From Oikopleura dioica (taxonomy: Eukaryota; Chordata; Appendicularia; Copelata; Oikopleuridae), in contig OU015568.1 of assembly GCA_907165135.1 (NCBI GenBank), positions 5,278,501-5,342,500 of the forward strand: a stretch of DNA of 64,000 nt, written 5' to 3'. Of this stretch, positions 19,814-30,084 are shown one piece after another. Numbering within the stretch: the first letter of the stretch is position 1; each line of letters begins with the position of its first letter. The position numbers were made by a program, and so were the translations under genes. Below the pieces are notes generated by a model, which was given only the letters and a program-made list of their open reading frames with translations, searched no databases and had not been told where the DNA came from.

Positions 19814-20085
19814 TCAAAATTTTTAATTAAAATAATTTAATAAAGTCAAAAAAATGCTTCGTTAAAAAATAGAGCCCCGAAAAAGAAAATTCTGAAGCAA
19901 AAAGTAATGCTGACCATTTCTCATGTAAAGTAAGAACCACAATGGATAATGATTTATAAAAAAACAATTCAATTTTTATTTGACTGTAATTATTATTTTG
20001 CCTCTTCAAAATGTGACTTTTCGAAAGCGCGAGGTAAATCTTCTATCTGTACAAAATATTGTTCTCAAAATACAAATTCACGTGG

Positions 20086-20687
20086 CTACTGCTTGTTCCA
20101 AAAATATTGAGCTAAAAATGATGGCAAGATGATTATTAAGTGCACCAGAAAAACATGCGTGCGGAGGCGATTGGTATCGTTTTGTATAACAAGAGATAAG
20201 GAGCACAAAATTGATGATGATAATTTGTTCGTTCTGCGGTTGATTAAGGGCTTCAAGTGATTTTTGAACGGAAGGTTTTTATGTGCATTTTCGAAAGAAA
20301 AGCTAAAAGGGACTTTTGGATTCTTTAATATAAATTTCGCCGCGGTCGATTTATTTTTGTTCACGACAGTTCATTCAAAATCACTGGTTGAATACGTCAC
20401 TGGCATGAAATAAAGTTTAATTGCTGCTCCTTCCGATTTGTGCGTAAAAATATCTTGGAAGACCTGTAGTTACCTAGTTGCTCTGCAATTTCACTGACAT
20501 CGATTATAACTTTGTAAGAAACGCTTATTCTCGAATCTTTATTGCAAGTGATAATTTTTTGACATTCGATTTTACGAGAAAGAGTGGAGAAAACATTTTT
20601 ACCACAGTAATATGCATTTTCGTTTACCAGAGATAAGACAAAATCGTATAACTTGATACAAGCAAATAAGTGATTATTATGGGTCAA
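20086..20687 (-). CDS. Hypothetical protein, two candidate exons
   Basis: The upstream exon (20687 to about 20474) reads MTHNNHLFACIKLYDFVLSL... then GKNVFSTLSRKIECQKIITC and ends ISEIAEQL-like before a GTAACT donor. The downstream segment (about 20364-20086) includes LCSLSLVIQNDTNRLRTHV and a hydrophobic C-terminus (VFLVHLIIILPSFLAQYF). The spaced Cys residues and hydrophobic end would fit a small surface protein, possibly membrane-attached. The junction is not proven and no family is recognised. Confidence 0.3.
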
Positions 20688-20919
20688 ATTTTTGGCTCAA
20701 AAGAGTGTTTTGTGGCTCAAGGGTGTATGGATTTGTGTTTGCATCCGTGGGTAAAATAACCAAATCGACTTTTATCGTAAAAATAAGAGAAATGAAAAGC
20801 TTTTAAAGTTATTATCATGAGAGAATTGCTGATTGATCATGTCGTCGTTCATCATCTTCTCTCTGACCACATAACTTCCTAGATTGTCCTTTTGGCAAAT
20901 CTTTTTTGCTAAGATTGAA

Positions 20920-23161
20920 ATGATACTCATCATCGTCGTCCTGAGCTTTGTGAAAGCTCGGGAGTACTGGCCAGAAGAAGCACTTCACGAAGAACTGTTG
21001 TCTCACTACGACAAGTGTAAGTTCCCCGTGACAAAAAGACGCTAATTATCATTGCAACTGATTGCCCTTTGAAAGAATTATTCAGCGACAGCAATAAAAT
21101 AATTAAAGTGACCACACTTTTCAATGCACCATAAAAATGCTTTTCATTGGAGCAATTACTTCGATAAAAAACCAGAAACAGCAATTTTCTACCATTTTTT
21201 AAAGAACGAAACAAAATGCTGATAATTTTTTTACTTTTTGATTTCATAAATGCGAGAGAGCCAACTGCAGAGGAAAAATTGCACGAAGATCTTTTAGAAC
21301 ACTATTTCAAAGGTATCTTTTTTCTTCTTCGCTTATTTAGTTTTCAGATGTGAGCCCTTTAATCGTCCTCCCGAAAAACAAGTCCATCGAAGATCGAGAA
21401 TACCGCGAAGAAATCTGTCAAGAATGGATTCCGAAAATCATGGAAAACTTCCCCGAAAATGCAAATCGAGAAGAATCCCTTGCTCATGTTTTCTACTGCA
21501 CCCATGCGAGCTCCGATTTCGAAGAAATAAGAGCTTGCGATGAGTGGCTCGACTATATTTACTTCAAGAATCCCAGATCTGCGCCTTATCACGGTAGGAT
21601 TAAAGATCAAGGGAGGGGTTTAAGACGATCTCTCTTTAGGAAAATGCGAAGTCCACGATGATGATTTCTACGAGCGCGTCGGCTATCTGGATGGAAAGAA
21701 AAAGTCGGCGATTTCGCCGAACATGACGATGTAAGCGCGAACGAAATTCTCATTCTCAACGACATTCTCAAACGACCCTTGTATGATCACGTGATCGATG
21801 TAGATCTTTACATCGAGCTCGATGGAATCAACAAGATCGAACTTAGAGGAGCATACATGGACTTGACCTTCACGATGTACGCGAACTGGTACGACTCGCG
21901 ACTCAAATGGGACGATAAAGAGTACAACGGTGTTTTGTACACAATCTTCGACCCTTCGAAAATCTGGACGCCGCCGATCGAGATCATGAATCTTGTTCAA
22001 ATGATCGACGGAAAGCTCGAATACGTCTGCGAAGTGCATCATGACGGAACTGTCCATGAAATCATCAAAATGCGCGCTCTCGTCGGATGCGACGTCCAGC
22101 AGAATTTGTATCCATTTGACTCACAAGAATGCGGCCTTTCTTTTGCCACACCGACAATGTCCGATTACAAGCTGTATTTTCACGTCCACGAGTGGAACAT
22201 GCTCAACACTCTTGGAAATCTTTCCTCGAGCGTTGGAAATTACGAAGAAGTCCATCTCAGCGTTCTCAAGGGATCATTTTACCATGACAACGCAGAATGG
22301 GATCTTCTAGGATACAAATATGCAGCCGAAAAAGTCATTGGCCATTTGAAACGATCCTATTCCCTCGTCAATGTCTACTTTCTACTCGAGCGTCACACGG
22401 TCTACTATGAAGTCACCCTGTTCATTCCCATCGTTTGCTTGAATCTTCTGGTCTGCCTTGGTCTCTGGATGCCGATTTCTTGCGGCGAAGCGGTTGGTTT
22501 CCAGGTCACGATGCTCCTAGCAGTAGTGCTCTACCTCGACCTTCTTTCACGAACAACGCCGGTTTTCGACTCGATTGGTCAAAGTCCACGACTGATGATT
22601 CTCTTTCTTATTACAACCATCGCAAGTCTCATTGCTCATATTATTCTGAGTGAGGGAACGGAAGAGTATTAGGGGGCTCATTCTTATTTAAGCATTTACG
22701 ATGTGGAAATCGTCACGTGACGAAGACACTCTGCATAACCTTTCGCCTTTCAAATGCAAGTTTACGATGAAAATGGCGAAACTTCTCGAATGGTTGACGA
22801 GACAGACGTACAAGATTCCAAAAGCGATCGAACAAATTATCGGTAAAATTCTCGGAGAAAATGACGATTATCTATTTTTCTTAAGATTCGCCGCAAAAAG
22901 TCGAAAAGATTGAAAATGAAGAGTTGGAGAAAGCTTGGCGTTTCTACGCGAAGATGTCAAGAATAAGGGTTCTAGAATTAAAAACACAATTCTGTAGAAT
23001 TTCGGGGAAAACAGAAATGAACCTTGAATAGTCATTTTTGGGCGACTTTGCTGACCTCTGCAGTGGTTCTCTGTACATTCGTGATTATTCTCGACTTGCA
23101 CATTGAGCGATACATTTTCCACTCGAATGTTGAAAAATCAGTTCTGAAGGGAGTTCACTAA
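20920..23161 (+). CDS. Cys-loop (nicotinic-like) receptor subunit with two alternative first exons
   Basis: Exons: 1a 20920-21016 or 1b 21216-21312, then 21348-21593, 21640-22649, 22693-22842, 22886-22955 and 23032-23161. The ligand-binding domain has KIWTPPIEIMN and the 15-residue Cys-loop (C-DVQQNLYPFDSQE-C). TM1-3 follow: EVTLFIPIVCLNLLVCLG; M2 preceded by CGE (the glutamate ring typical of cation channels); then LMILFLITTIASLIAHI. An amphipathic pre-M4 segment and TM4 (HFWATLLTSAVVLCTFVII) complete the subunit. No vicinal Cys pair is seen in loop C, so it would be a non-alpha-type subunit. One extra A is needed in the A5 run 21699-21703. It is convergent with the amino-acid transporter, with stops 60 bp apart. 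The alternative is two genes sharing exons, if 1a belongs to a lost duplicate. Confidence 0.9.
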
Positions 23162-23220
23162 CTCAATAAACTGACAACGATCCTTAATTTATTTATACAG
23201 AAATTAACAATGTCCTTGGA

Positions 23221-25577
23221 TTATTCCTCGCTATAAACTACATTGAGTAGTTTTTGAACTTTTCTCGTGAATTTGACATCGGAAATCTTGAATTTTTTGA
23301 CGAACCAATACATCGCTAGACCAAGAGACATCTTATTTTTCTTTATCTTTTAAACAAGAGACGGTCTGATAGCTTACCCATCCGATTAAGACAAAGTAGG
23401 GTACGAAGCTTGAGATACCGGCATTGTAGTCGAGCTGGAGGAAGGGAGTGAAAGTGAGGTAAGTTCCAACGAAGATTGTAAGGAGAATGAGTGGAAACGG
23501 GACTCGAACTGGCCTCGGAGCCTTAAGGAGGTAGAGATCAAGAATCGCCATTTTCTGTCAGACTTTTCTCCCAAAGTTAAAATAGTAACACCCTTATTTT
23601 ACTTCGGACACAAAAACTTTCCCCTTTTTTCCTATGGAAGCTGAAATTTTGAGTTTCAAAAAGATTTTTATAAAATTTTTCGTCAAAAATCGCGTATTTT
23701 TGGCAAAAATAAATTTTGAACAAAAAAAATAAGGGGGTCACTATGTTAGAAATATGAGAAAACACTGACAGCAAATCCGATTTTTGATATCTCCCCCCTT
23801 AGAAATTGAGAATTTTCATTTGAAGACATAGAAGATTACCTCAGGCTTTGTGAATCTGAGCACCAAGCAAGTGACAAACGTCAATGTATGAAAGAACCAC
23901 ATTGTGAAGCTGAAAATATTGACTAAAATATTTCATTATTTCTTTTTCCAACATTTTCAACTCAAACTCAAAAGGGTGAAATTGCCGATCACGATGAGGA
24001 AAATGGTGATTGCGGCGGTAAAAAGAACGGATGGCGAGGGCGATTTCTTGTCGACATTGATCATTGCTAGAATTTTCGGGAACATGCCCTCGCGAGCGGC
24101 GACGAAGGGGCCGCGGGCAGCGGTGAAGGAGGCGATGACGATGGCGCCGAAGGTGGAGAGCATGACCATGAAGGAAATTGCTCGATCGAGGCTAGAAAAG
24201 GGGGCATGTTTTGTCTTTCTTCGTTGATTTCACTCTTACCCAGGGTAGATTCTGTTCGCAAAAGCAGCACCAACGGCCTCAGATTCCAACAATCCGATCG
24301 GGCCCAACACCGTCAGGTAAGAAATATTGACGCAGACGTAGAAAGAAATCACGGATACGATAGAAATCATCAGCGCTTTTGGAAGATCTGACAGTCGTTT
24401 CATTTCTTCGATGATGTAGGTGAGCTGATTCCATCTTTTCGAGGGCTTTTTATTTCAAGAAAAACATAATGAATTTTTTCCCTTATTAAAAATAAGCCCT
24501 CCCCATCGTATGACCACATGGCCTGGTAAAACGCAAATCCGAGTCCCGCCAAAACACTCTTCTCCGAATAAATTGGGCTAAAAAGATTCTCTGGGTACCA
24601 AATTGACAAATCAGCTTTTCCAGAAACAGCAAAATAAACTCCGCCGATGATGATTGCCACCAAAGAAATGAACTTTCCAAGGCCGAAAAACTTGTTCAAG
24701 TTCGATCATTTCTCATGAAAATGGGTGTTTTGGTGTTAACAATTGACCCAATTATGAATTTTATTACCGCTCAAAACGAGCCACAAAAAAACGATCAAAC
24801 TCGATTCCTTGACAGATTTCTGCGTCCACTCTATTGAAACAATATTCAGCGCTGCCGCTGTAGAAATCGCTAGAATCGCCCAAAGCTTTTGAGCCGTCTC
24901 GTAGTTGTCTGAATATTGGCAGAAACTGGGCGACATGAATTTCATCGCATAGTCTCCGAAAGTAATGGCGATGATTCCGAGAGTCGCAGTTTTGAGAATA
25001 GTCGCGCCGGTAAAAGCGAAAAGATATGCAGGAAATTTTCCTCGGGGTAAGCCGTGGTACATAAAGGCGAATTCTCCGCCGGATTTTGGAATCACTAGAA
25101 AATCACTGAAAAACTGGGCGACACTGGTTATGTCGCCGAATGTCGCCGAATGTCGCTGAATGTCGCCAAAAAGGCAAATTTCTGAATGGCGACATTCGGC
25201 GACATTCGGCGACATTTGGCTACATTTGGCTACATAACCAGTGTCACGCCAAAAAAGAAGAAGTCAAGTCGGTTCGAAATGACTTATCAAAATGAGGATA
25301 ATTGATTGGAATGAGAATTACATAATAAAATCATTCGATAATTCGATTTTTACGAACCGCATGCTAGCTCAGCATAGACCATCGATCCCAAGCCGGCAAG
25401 GAGTCCTCCAAGAGCCCAAACAATCAGACAGAGTCCCGGGCTATTCGTATATTCCAGCACTCCCTTTGGCGAGACGAAGATGCCGGAGCCAACCTGGCAG
25501 CCGACGATGACCATAACTGCTCCTTTGAGATCGACGGATTTCTTGAGCGTCACTTTTGCCACATTTTCTGTCTTCAT
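23221..25577 (-). CDS. LAT-type (SLC7) amino-acid transporter, 8 exons
   Basis: Exons: 25358-25577, 24768-25094, 24503-24690, 24240-24434, 23968-24191, 23840-23922, 23378-23521 and 23221-23331. The N-terminal segment GAVMVIVGCQVGSGIFVSPKG holds the GSGIF substrate-binding loop of APC-fold transporters. IPKSGGEFAFMYHG, WSYDGWNQLTYIIEEMK and ARGPFVAAREGMFPKILAMI are characteristic of SLC7 light chains. These exchange neutral or large amino acids and normally pair with an SLC3 heavy chain at the plasma membrane. One surplus T is present at the start of exon 3 (24686-24690). Intron 3 (24435-24502) appears to use a GG donor. Intron 6 contains a TTAA element that reaches the acceptor. Intron 1 contains a GTCGCCGAAT hairpin. 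Confidence 0.9.
23523..23802. mobile_element. TTAA element flush with a splice acceptor, 280 bp
   Basis: The left end TTAAGGAGGTAGAGATCAAG and the right end TGATATCTCCCCCCTTAG are inverted copies; the right target site has mutated from TTAA to TTAG. It is related to the element at 30890-31281: the next words, AATCGCCATTTTCTGTCAGA versus AATCCCCATTTTCTGTCAGA, match closely. On the minus strand the intron 6 acceptor of the transporter reads ...TTAAG, so the target site itself forms the splice signal. Confidence 0.85.
25112..25255. repeat. Hairpin of 11-bp GTCGCCGAAT repeats
   Basis: GCGACACTGGTTATGTCGCC on the left is mirrored by GGCTACATAACCAGTGTC on the right. Between them lie three to four tandem copies of ATGTCGCCGA(A) facing three to four copies of TTCGGCGACAT. 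The structure would form a near-continuous stem of about 60 bp. It lies in intron 1 of the transporter gene. Confidence 0.8.
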
Positions 25578-26663
25578 TTTCGGGTTTCAAAAAGTTAAAA
25601 TTTATAATTTAAAAGAGTCTCTTGTTAAATTAAATCATTTGGAATGATAGCTTGTCAGCAGGATAATTAATTAAGGCGACGGGAGAGATAGATTATTACG
25701 ATGTGGGATTTATAGACGGTTTGAGATACGGAAACGCCTCTAATTTAAACCCAGTCGTGCCTTTTCGTTGTTCGAGCATCCAGACTGTCTGAAATAAAGC
25801 AATGTCGAGGAATGTTTCCTGGGGAGAAACTCAATGCTCAATACTTTGAAATTTATATTCAATAATTTTTAGTCAAAAAGACAATATTTTATTTTATTAT
25901 TATTTAAATCTATTATCATTATCATTATAATAATTAATTATACAATAAAAGGTTGATTTTTAATTCAATTTAAAATATTTTTTAATTAAAAAATCGGCTT
26001 TATTTTATTCAAAATAAACTTTTACCTTTCAACTCGAGAAAGTCGACGATCAATTCTCTTTCTCTGGAATTTCGTGAAAGTATTTTCCATGAAAAAATAA
26101 AACTGATTTGTATTAGATAAAAAGTAGTTACCTAATTGTGCGATTGGAACGTGATGAGCGCTTATTTTATACGAACGCTTTTATTTACGATTGGGCATAA
26201 AATTGAATCTTTTCAGAACATGTGCGAGAATGGTCAGATTCTTTTTGTCTTGACCGTTATTTTCGCTAAGAATGATGAATGGGGTTGCGCTGGTGGGATT
26301 TCGGCCGAAAACGGTTTGTTTTTCAAAATGGCTGAAACCACGGGACAATGTGTGAAAATTGGCGAAGATTTCATAAAAAATGGTAAAAATTAAAAATTTT
26401 TGAATTTTTGACGGTTAATTGGGATTTTTTTCAAAAAATACCGGGTTTTTCGCACGTTTTGCCGATTTTCTCACGTGGCCAGGCTTGGCCAACCAAACTG
26501 ACACCACCACAAGAAAGCTCAGACAATGCTGTCTACATATCAAGTCAAATCTCGTCCGGCAACGCCCGGCAACGAAAATGCGGGCGATTTGAAAATTTCC
26601 GTTTTGGCCGAAAATCGCCTTTCTTTGGAAAAATATAATAAATAATGTTAAAAATGAATAGAA
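25578..26663. other. AT-rich spacer, no gene supported
   Basis: The stretch begins upstream of the transporter start and runs to the 55-bp array. An 85-codon frame at 26136-26393 (MCDWNVMSAYF...) has a protein-like look but no splice or domain support. CAGGCTTGGCCAACC near 26480 is a small dyad. Nothing else is seen. Confidence 0.5.
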
Positions 26664-27980
26664 GGGGCCGTCTCAGCCCCGTTCCTTGATTTTTAAATTT
26701 AAGGGGCTTGACGGCCCTTCGGGCCGTCTCAGCCCCGTTCCTTGATTTTTAAATTTAGGGGCTTGACGGCCCTTCGGGCCGTCTCAGCCCCGTTCCTTGA
26801 TTTTTAAATTTAAGGGCTTGACGGCCCTTCGGGCCGTCTCAGCCCCGTTCCTTGATTTTTAAATTTAAGGGCTTGACGGCCCTTCGGGCCGTCTCAGCCC
26901 CGTTCCTTGATTTTTAAATTTAAGGGCTTGACGGCCCTTCGGGCCGTCTCAGCCCCGTTCCTTGATTTTTAAATTTAGGGGCTTGACGGCCCTTCGGGCC
27001 GTCTCAGCCCCGTTCCTTGATTTTTAAATTTAAGGGCTTGACGGCCCTTCGGGCCGTCTCAGCCCCGTTCCTTGATTTTTAAATTTAAGGGCTTGACGGC
27101 CCTTCGGGCCGTCTCAGCCCCGTTCCTTGATTTTAAATTTAAGGGCTTGACGGCCCTTCGGGCCGTCTCAGCCCCGTTCCTTGATTTTTAAATTTAAGGG
27201 CTTGACGGCCCTTCGGGCCGTCTCAGCCCCGTTCCTTGATTTTTAAATTTAAGGGCTTGACGGCCCTTCGGGCCGTCTCAGCCCCGTTCCTTGATTTTTA
27301 AATTTAAGGGGCTTGACGGCCCTTCGGGCCGTCTCAGCCCCGTTCCTTGATTTTTAAATTTAAGGGGCTTGACGGCCCTTCGGGCCGTCTCAGCCCCGTT
27401 CCTTGATTTTTAAATTTAAGGGCTTGACGGCCCTTCGGGCCGTCTCAGCCCCGTTCCTTGATTTTTAAATTTAAGGGCTTGACGGCCCTTCGGGCCGTCT
27501 CAGCCCCGTTCCTTGATTTTTAAATTTAAGGGCTTGACGGCCCTTCGGGCCGTCTCAGCCCCGTTCCTTGATTTTTAAATTTAAGGGCTTGACGGCCCTT
27601 CGGGCCGTCTCAGCCCCGTTCCTTGATTTTTAAATTTAAGGGCTTGACGGCCCTTCGGGCCGTCTCAGCCCCGTTCCTTGATTTTTAAATTTAAGGGCTT
27701 GACGGCCCTTCGGGCCGTCTCAGCCCCGTTCCTTGATTTTTAAATTTAAGGGCTTGACGGCCCTTCGGGCCGTCTCAGCCCCGTTCCTTGATTTTTAAAT
27801 TTAAGGGGCTTGACGGCCCTTCGGGCCGTCTCAGCCCCGTTCCTTGATTTTAAATTTAAGGGGCTTGACGGCCCTTCGGGCCGTCTCAGCCCCGTTCCTT
27901 GATTTTTAAATTTAAGGGGCTTGACGGCCCTTCGGGCCGTCTCAGCCCCGTTCCTTGATTTTTAAATTTAAGGGGCTTGA
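26664..27980. repeat. Minisatellite: about 24 copies of a 55/56-bp unit with a C(UUCG)G hairpin
   Basis: Each unit contains GACGGCCCTTCGGGCCGTC (a 7-bp stem closed by a CTTCG loop), then TCAGCCCCGTTCCTTGA, then TTTTTAAATTTAAGGG(G)CTT. Copies differ mainly by one G (GGGCTT versus GGGGCTT) or one T (TTTTT versus TTTT). AGCCCC and GGGGCT of one unit can also pair, so a transcript would form two hairpins per unit. The array is much more GC-rich than its surroundings and nearly homogeneous, which implies recent expansion or concerted evolution. No open frame spans it. Confidence 0.95.
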
Positions 27981-28468
27981 GATCGGCGTTGGACTCTGAG
28001 GTGATCAATCTCAGTAATGTCCCCAACCCCACCCACACCCATTCGAGGTGAAAATACAAATTATTCAAGTTTATCCTTTTTTTATGGTTTCTATCCAAAT
28101 TTTTTATAATTTAAATTTCTTTATTTGCGGATTTATTATTTTGCTTCGACTTTTTTTCGACCCGAAAAAATCATTTTTGAGCTTTTTAAATGATAGTCTA
28201 GGTTTTCTCAGGCTTAATTTTGCAAGAATGAAAAAATCGATTTTTCGACCCCTATACCCTTAATTTTTCGAAAATTTTTTTTGATTTTTTTCTTGATTAG
28301 GACCTCAGAAATATATCCACAAAATTTCATCCCTCCAGGTTAAGTGCAAAAAAAGTCCATTTTCCCACTGGCGCAACCCCAATGATGAAGCTTGCGATGA
28401 TGAAAATTTTCGCTTAGAGAATTTATTTCATTTATAACTATAATTCAGAGGAAGAGAAGGTCATAAAA

Positions 28469-29181
28469 CTAGTCGTCACAATTTCCGCAGTAAACATGTT
28501 CGTCACAGTCGCCGACAAAAACCCATTGATGAAATTTGTTGTATCGATGAATATCTACTTATGAGTGAGCTCAAACGCTTCATTTTCTCTTTACCTTCAA
28601 ATACTTTTTCAATCAGATTGACGAGCTCCCGAGGGGTCCCGGTCATTCCGTTTGCAATTGCTGAAAGCGCTTTCCTAGCCCAGGTGTCTTAATCACCACC
28701 AGATGTGTAGTAGGGCTTTTCGTAAAAGATAGACCTTATTTTATATTCTGAACTCTAAATTATTGAATTAAAGATGAGGCAAACTGTAAGAACTTACAAT
28801 AAGACATTTTCGAAGAATTTTTCAGATGAATAAGAAAGGTAATAATCGCCCAAGAACCCACTCAATAAGTCCACAATCTCTTTACATCGATCCAAATGGC
28901 CTTCGAAAGGCTGCGAAATTCGATAATCATCGTAGACCTCTTCTAATTCCTCGGAGTCGCATGTTTCTTCGAGACATTCTCGTTCCAGATTCCCGGGTAG
29001 TCTCTCTTCCCACAACCTGAATCACAGTTTTGAAATCCAAAAGTCGAATGCTGTGATTCTTACGTAGAAGCACGGCGATTTCTTCCTCGAGTCTTTAAAA
29101 AGTCGCAGCTTTTTCTTTTTCGAAGAACTCGTTTCCCTGAATAAGACCCAAAAGTAAAGCTAACAATTTTAGGGTGAGGAT
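28469..29181 (-). CDS. Secreted Gla-domain (vitamin K-dependent-type) protein
   Basis: The 5' segment (29064 to about 29181) reads a hydrophobic leader (LALLLGLIQ) then GNEFFEKEKAATFLKTRGRN, a propeptide ending in basic residues as in vitamin K-dependent proteins. One extra T is needed in the run 29097-29101. The next exon (28798-29016) is a Gla domain: LPGNLERECLEETCDSEELE with the E-R-E-C-x-E-E-x-C core whose glutamates are gamma-carboxylated to bind calcium. A further exon (28595 to about 28690) includes ARKALSAIANGMTGTPRELV. The last exon (28469-28554) ends VFVGDCDEHVYCGNCDD, a Cys-rich tail. There is no protease, EGF or kringle domain, so this is a short Gla protein rather than a clotting factor. 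The start codon and one internal junction are unresolved. A large foldback element lies directly upstream. Confidence 0.75.
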
Positions 29182-29945
29182 ATAAAATTTTTGGTTTTTT
29201 TCTAGCGATCCAATCGTCTTGTCCTTCTGGGGGTCTATATTTTCGATGGCGGAGGAAAATTCGGGCGAAAAAATTTTTTCAAAATTTTTGTCATGACTGT
29301 CAAATCACGTGTCAAAAGGCTGAAAATAGGAAAAACGCCTCATCCCATACTTTTTCACACGAAACTTTACTATCTGGTAGAGAATTTTTTCTGATTCGAA
29401 TGATACCAAAAACTTCCTGGTATAGCCACTCTACGGTACACAAAATACTAAAAATATGGTTAATTACGTAATAAAATTGCCATTTTTAGCCGATTACGTA
29501 ATAAATCAGCTGATCGGTTAAATTTTAAATTCTCTTATCTTGTCATATTATTGTTGTATCAAAGTGTTTTTGATATAAGTTCAATTTAAATGATAAAATA
29601 TGGCAATTTTACACTCCAAAAGTACTTTTTCAGCTGATGACGTCATCAATTATTACGTAATTTACCATATATTTGGTACTTCCTGTACCTTAGAGAGGTC
29701 ATACCAGGAAGTTTTTGGTACCATTCGAACCAGAAAAAATTCTCTTTCAGGCCGCAAAGTTACGTTAAAAAAGCTATGGGCAAACATTTATTTTCAATAC
29801 TTTCGGGCTTCTACCACGTGACAAAAAAATTTTCAAAAATTTTTTCAAAATTTTTTTCTCCGACCTTGAATACATATTCAGTCCAAAAATCGAGACGCTC
29901 AGACTGATCGATAGAAAAACCCTAAATTTTATATCAACACCCTAC
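29172..29945. mobile_element. Foldback element, about 775 bp, with arms of nearly 390 bp
   Basis: The left arm (from TAGGGTGAGGATATAAAATT) and the right arm (ending AATTTTATATCAACACCCTA) are imperfect reverse complements over most of their length, meeting near 29560. The CAATTT found on both outer sides may be the target duplication. It sits just upstream of, or in the 5' intron of, the Gla gene, whose leader exon abuts its left end. The short open frame at 29600-29821 is inside an arm and is not considered coding. Confidence 0.75.
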
Positions 29946-30084
29946 AATTTCATTCTGAAAGATTTTGAGTTAAAAACTCAGAAAAACTCGTGATTAACTT
30001 TCAAACAAATATGGAGTGGGGTTTAATTGAACACTCAAGATTATAAATCAACAAATTTAATGGCTATTGATGAGCAGTATTTAT

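Noticed and set aside
23496-23520. GGACTCGAACTGG resembling a tRNA T-loop
   Set aside because: It lies inside a transporter exon and no acceptor or anticodon stem can be formed. No tRNA or rRNA gene was recognised anywhere in the window.
26664-27980. CRISPR array
   Set aside because: The units are contiguous tandem repeats without unique spacers, in a eukaryotic genome with no cas genes.
27886-28098. 70-codon frame overlapping the end of the 55-bp array
   Set aside because: Half of it is translated repeat; there is no start context or splice support.
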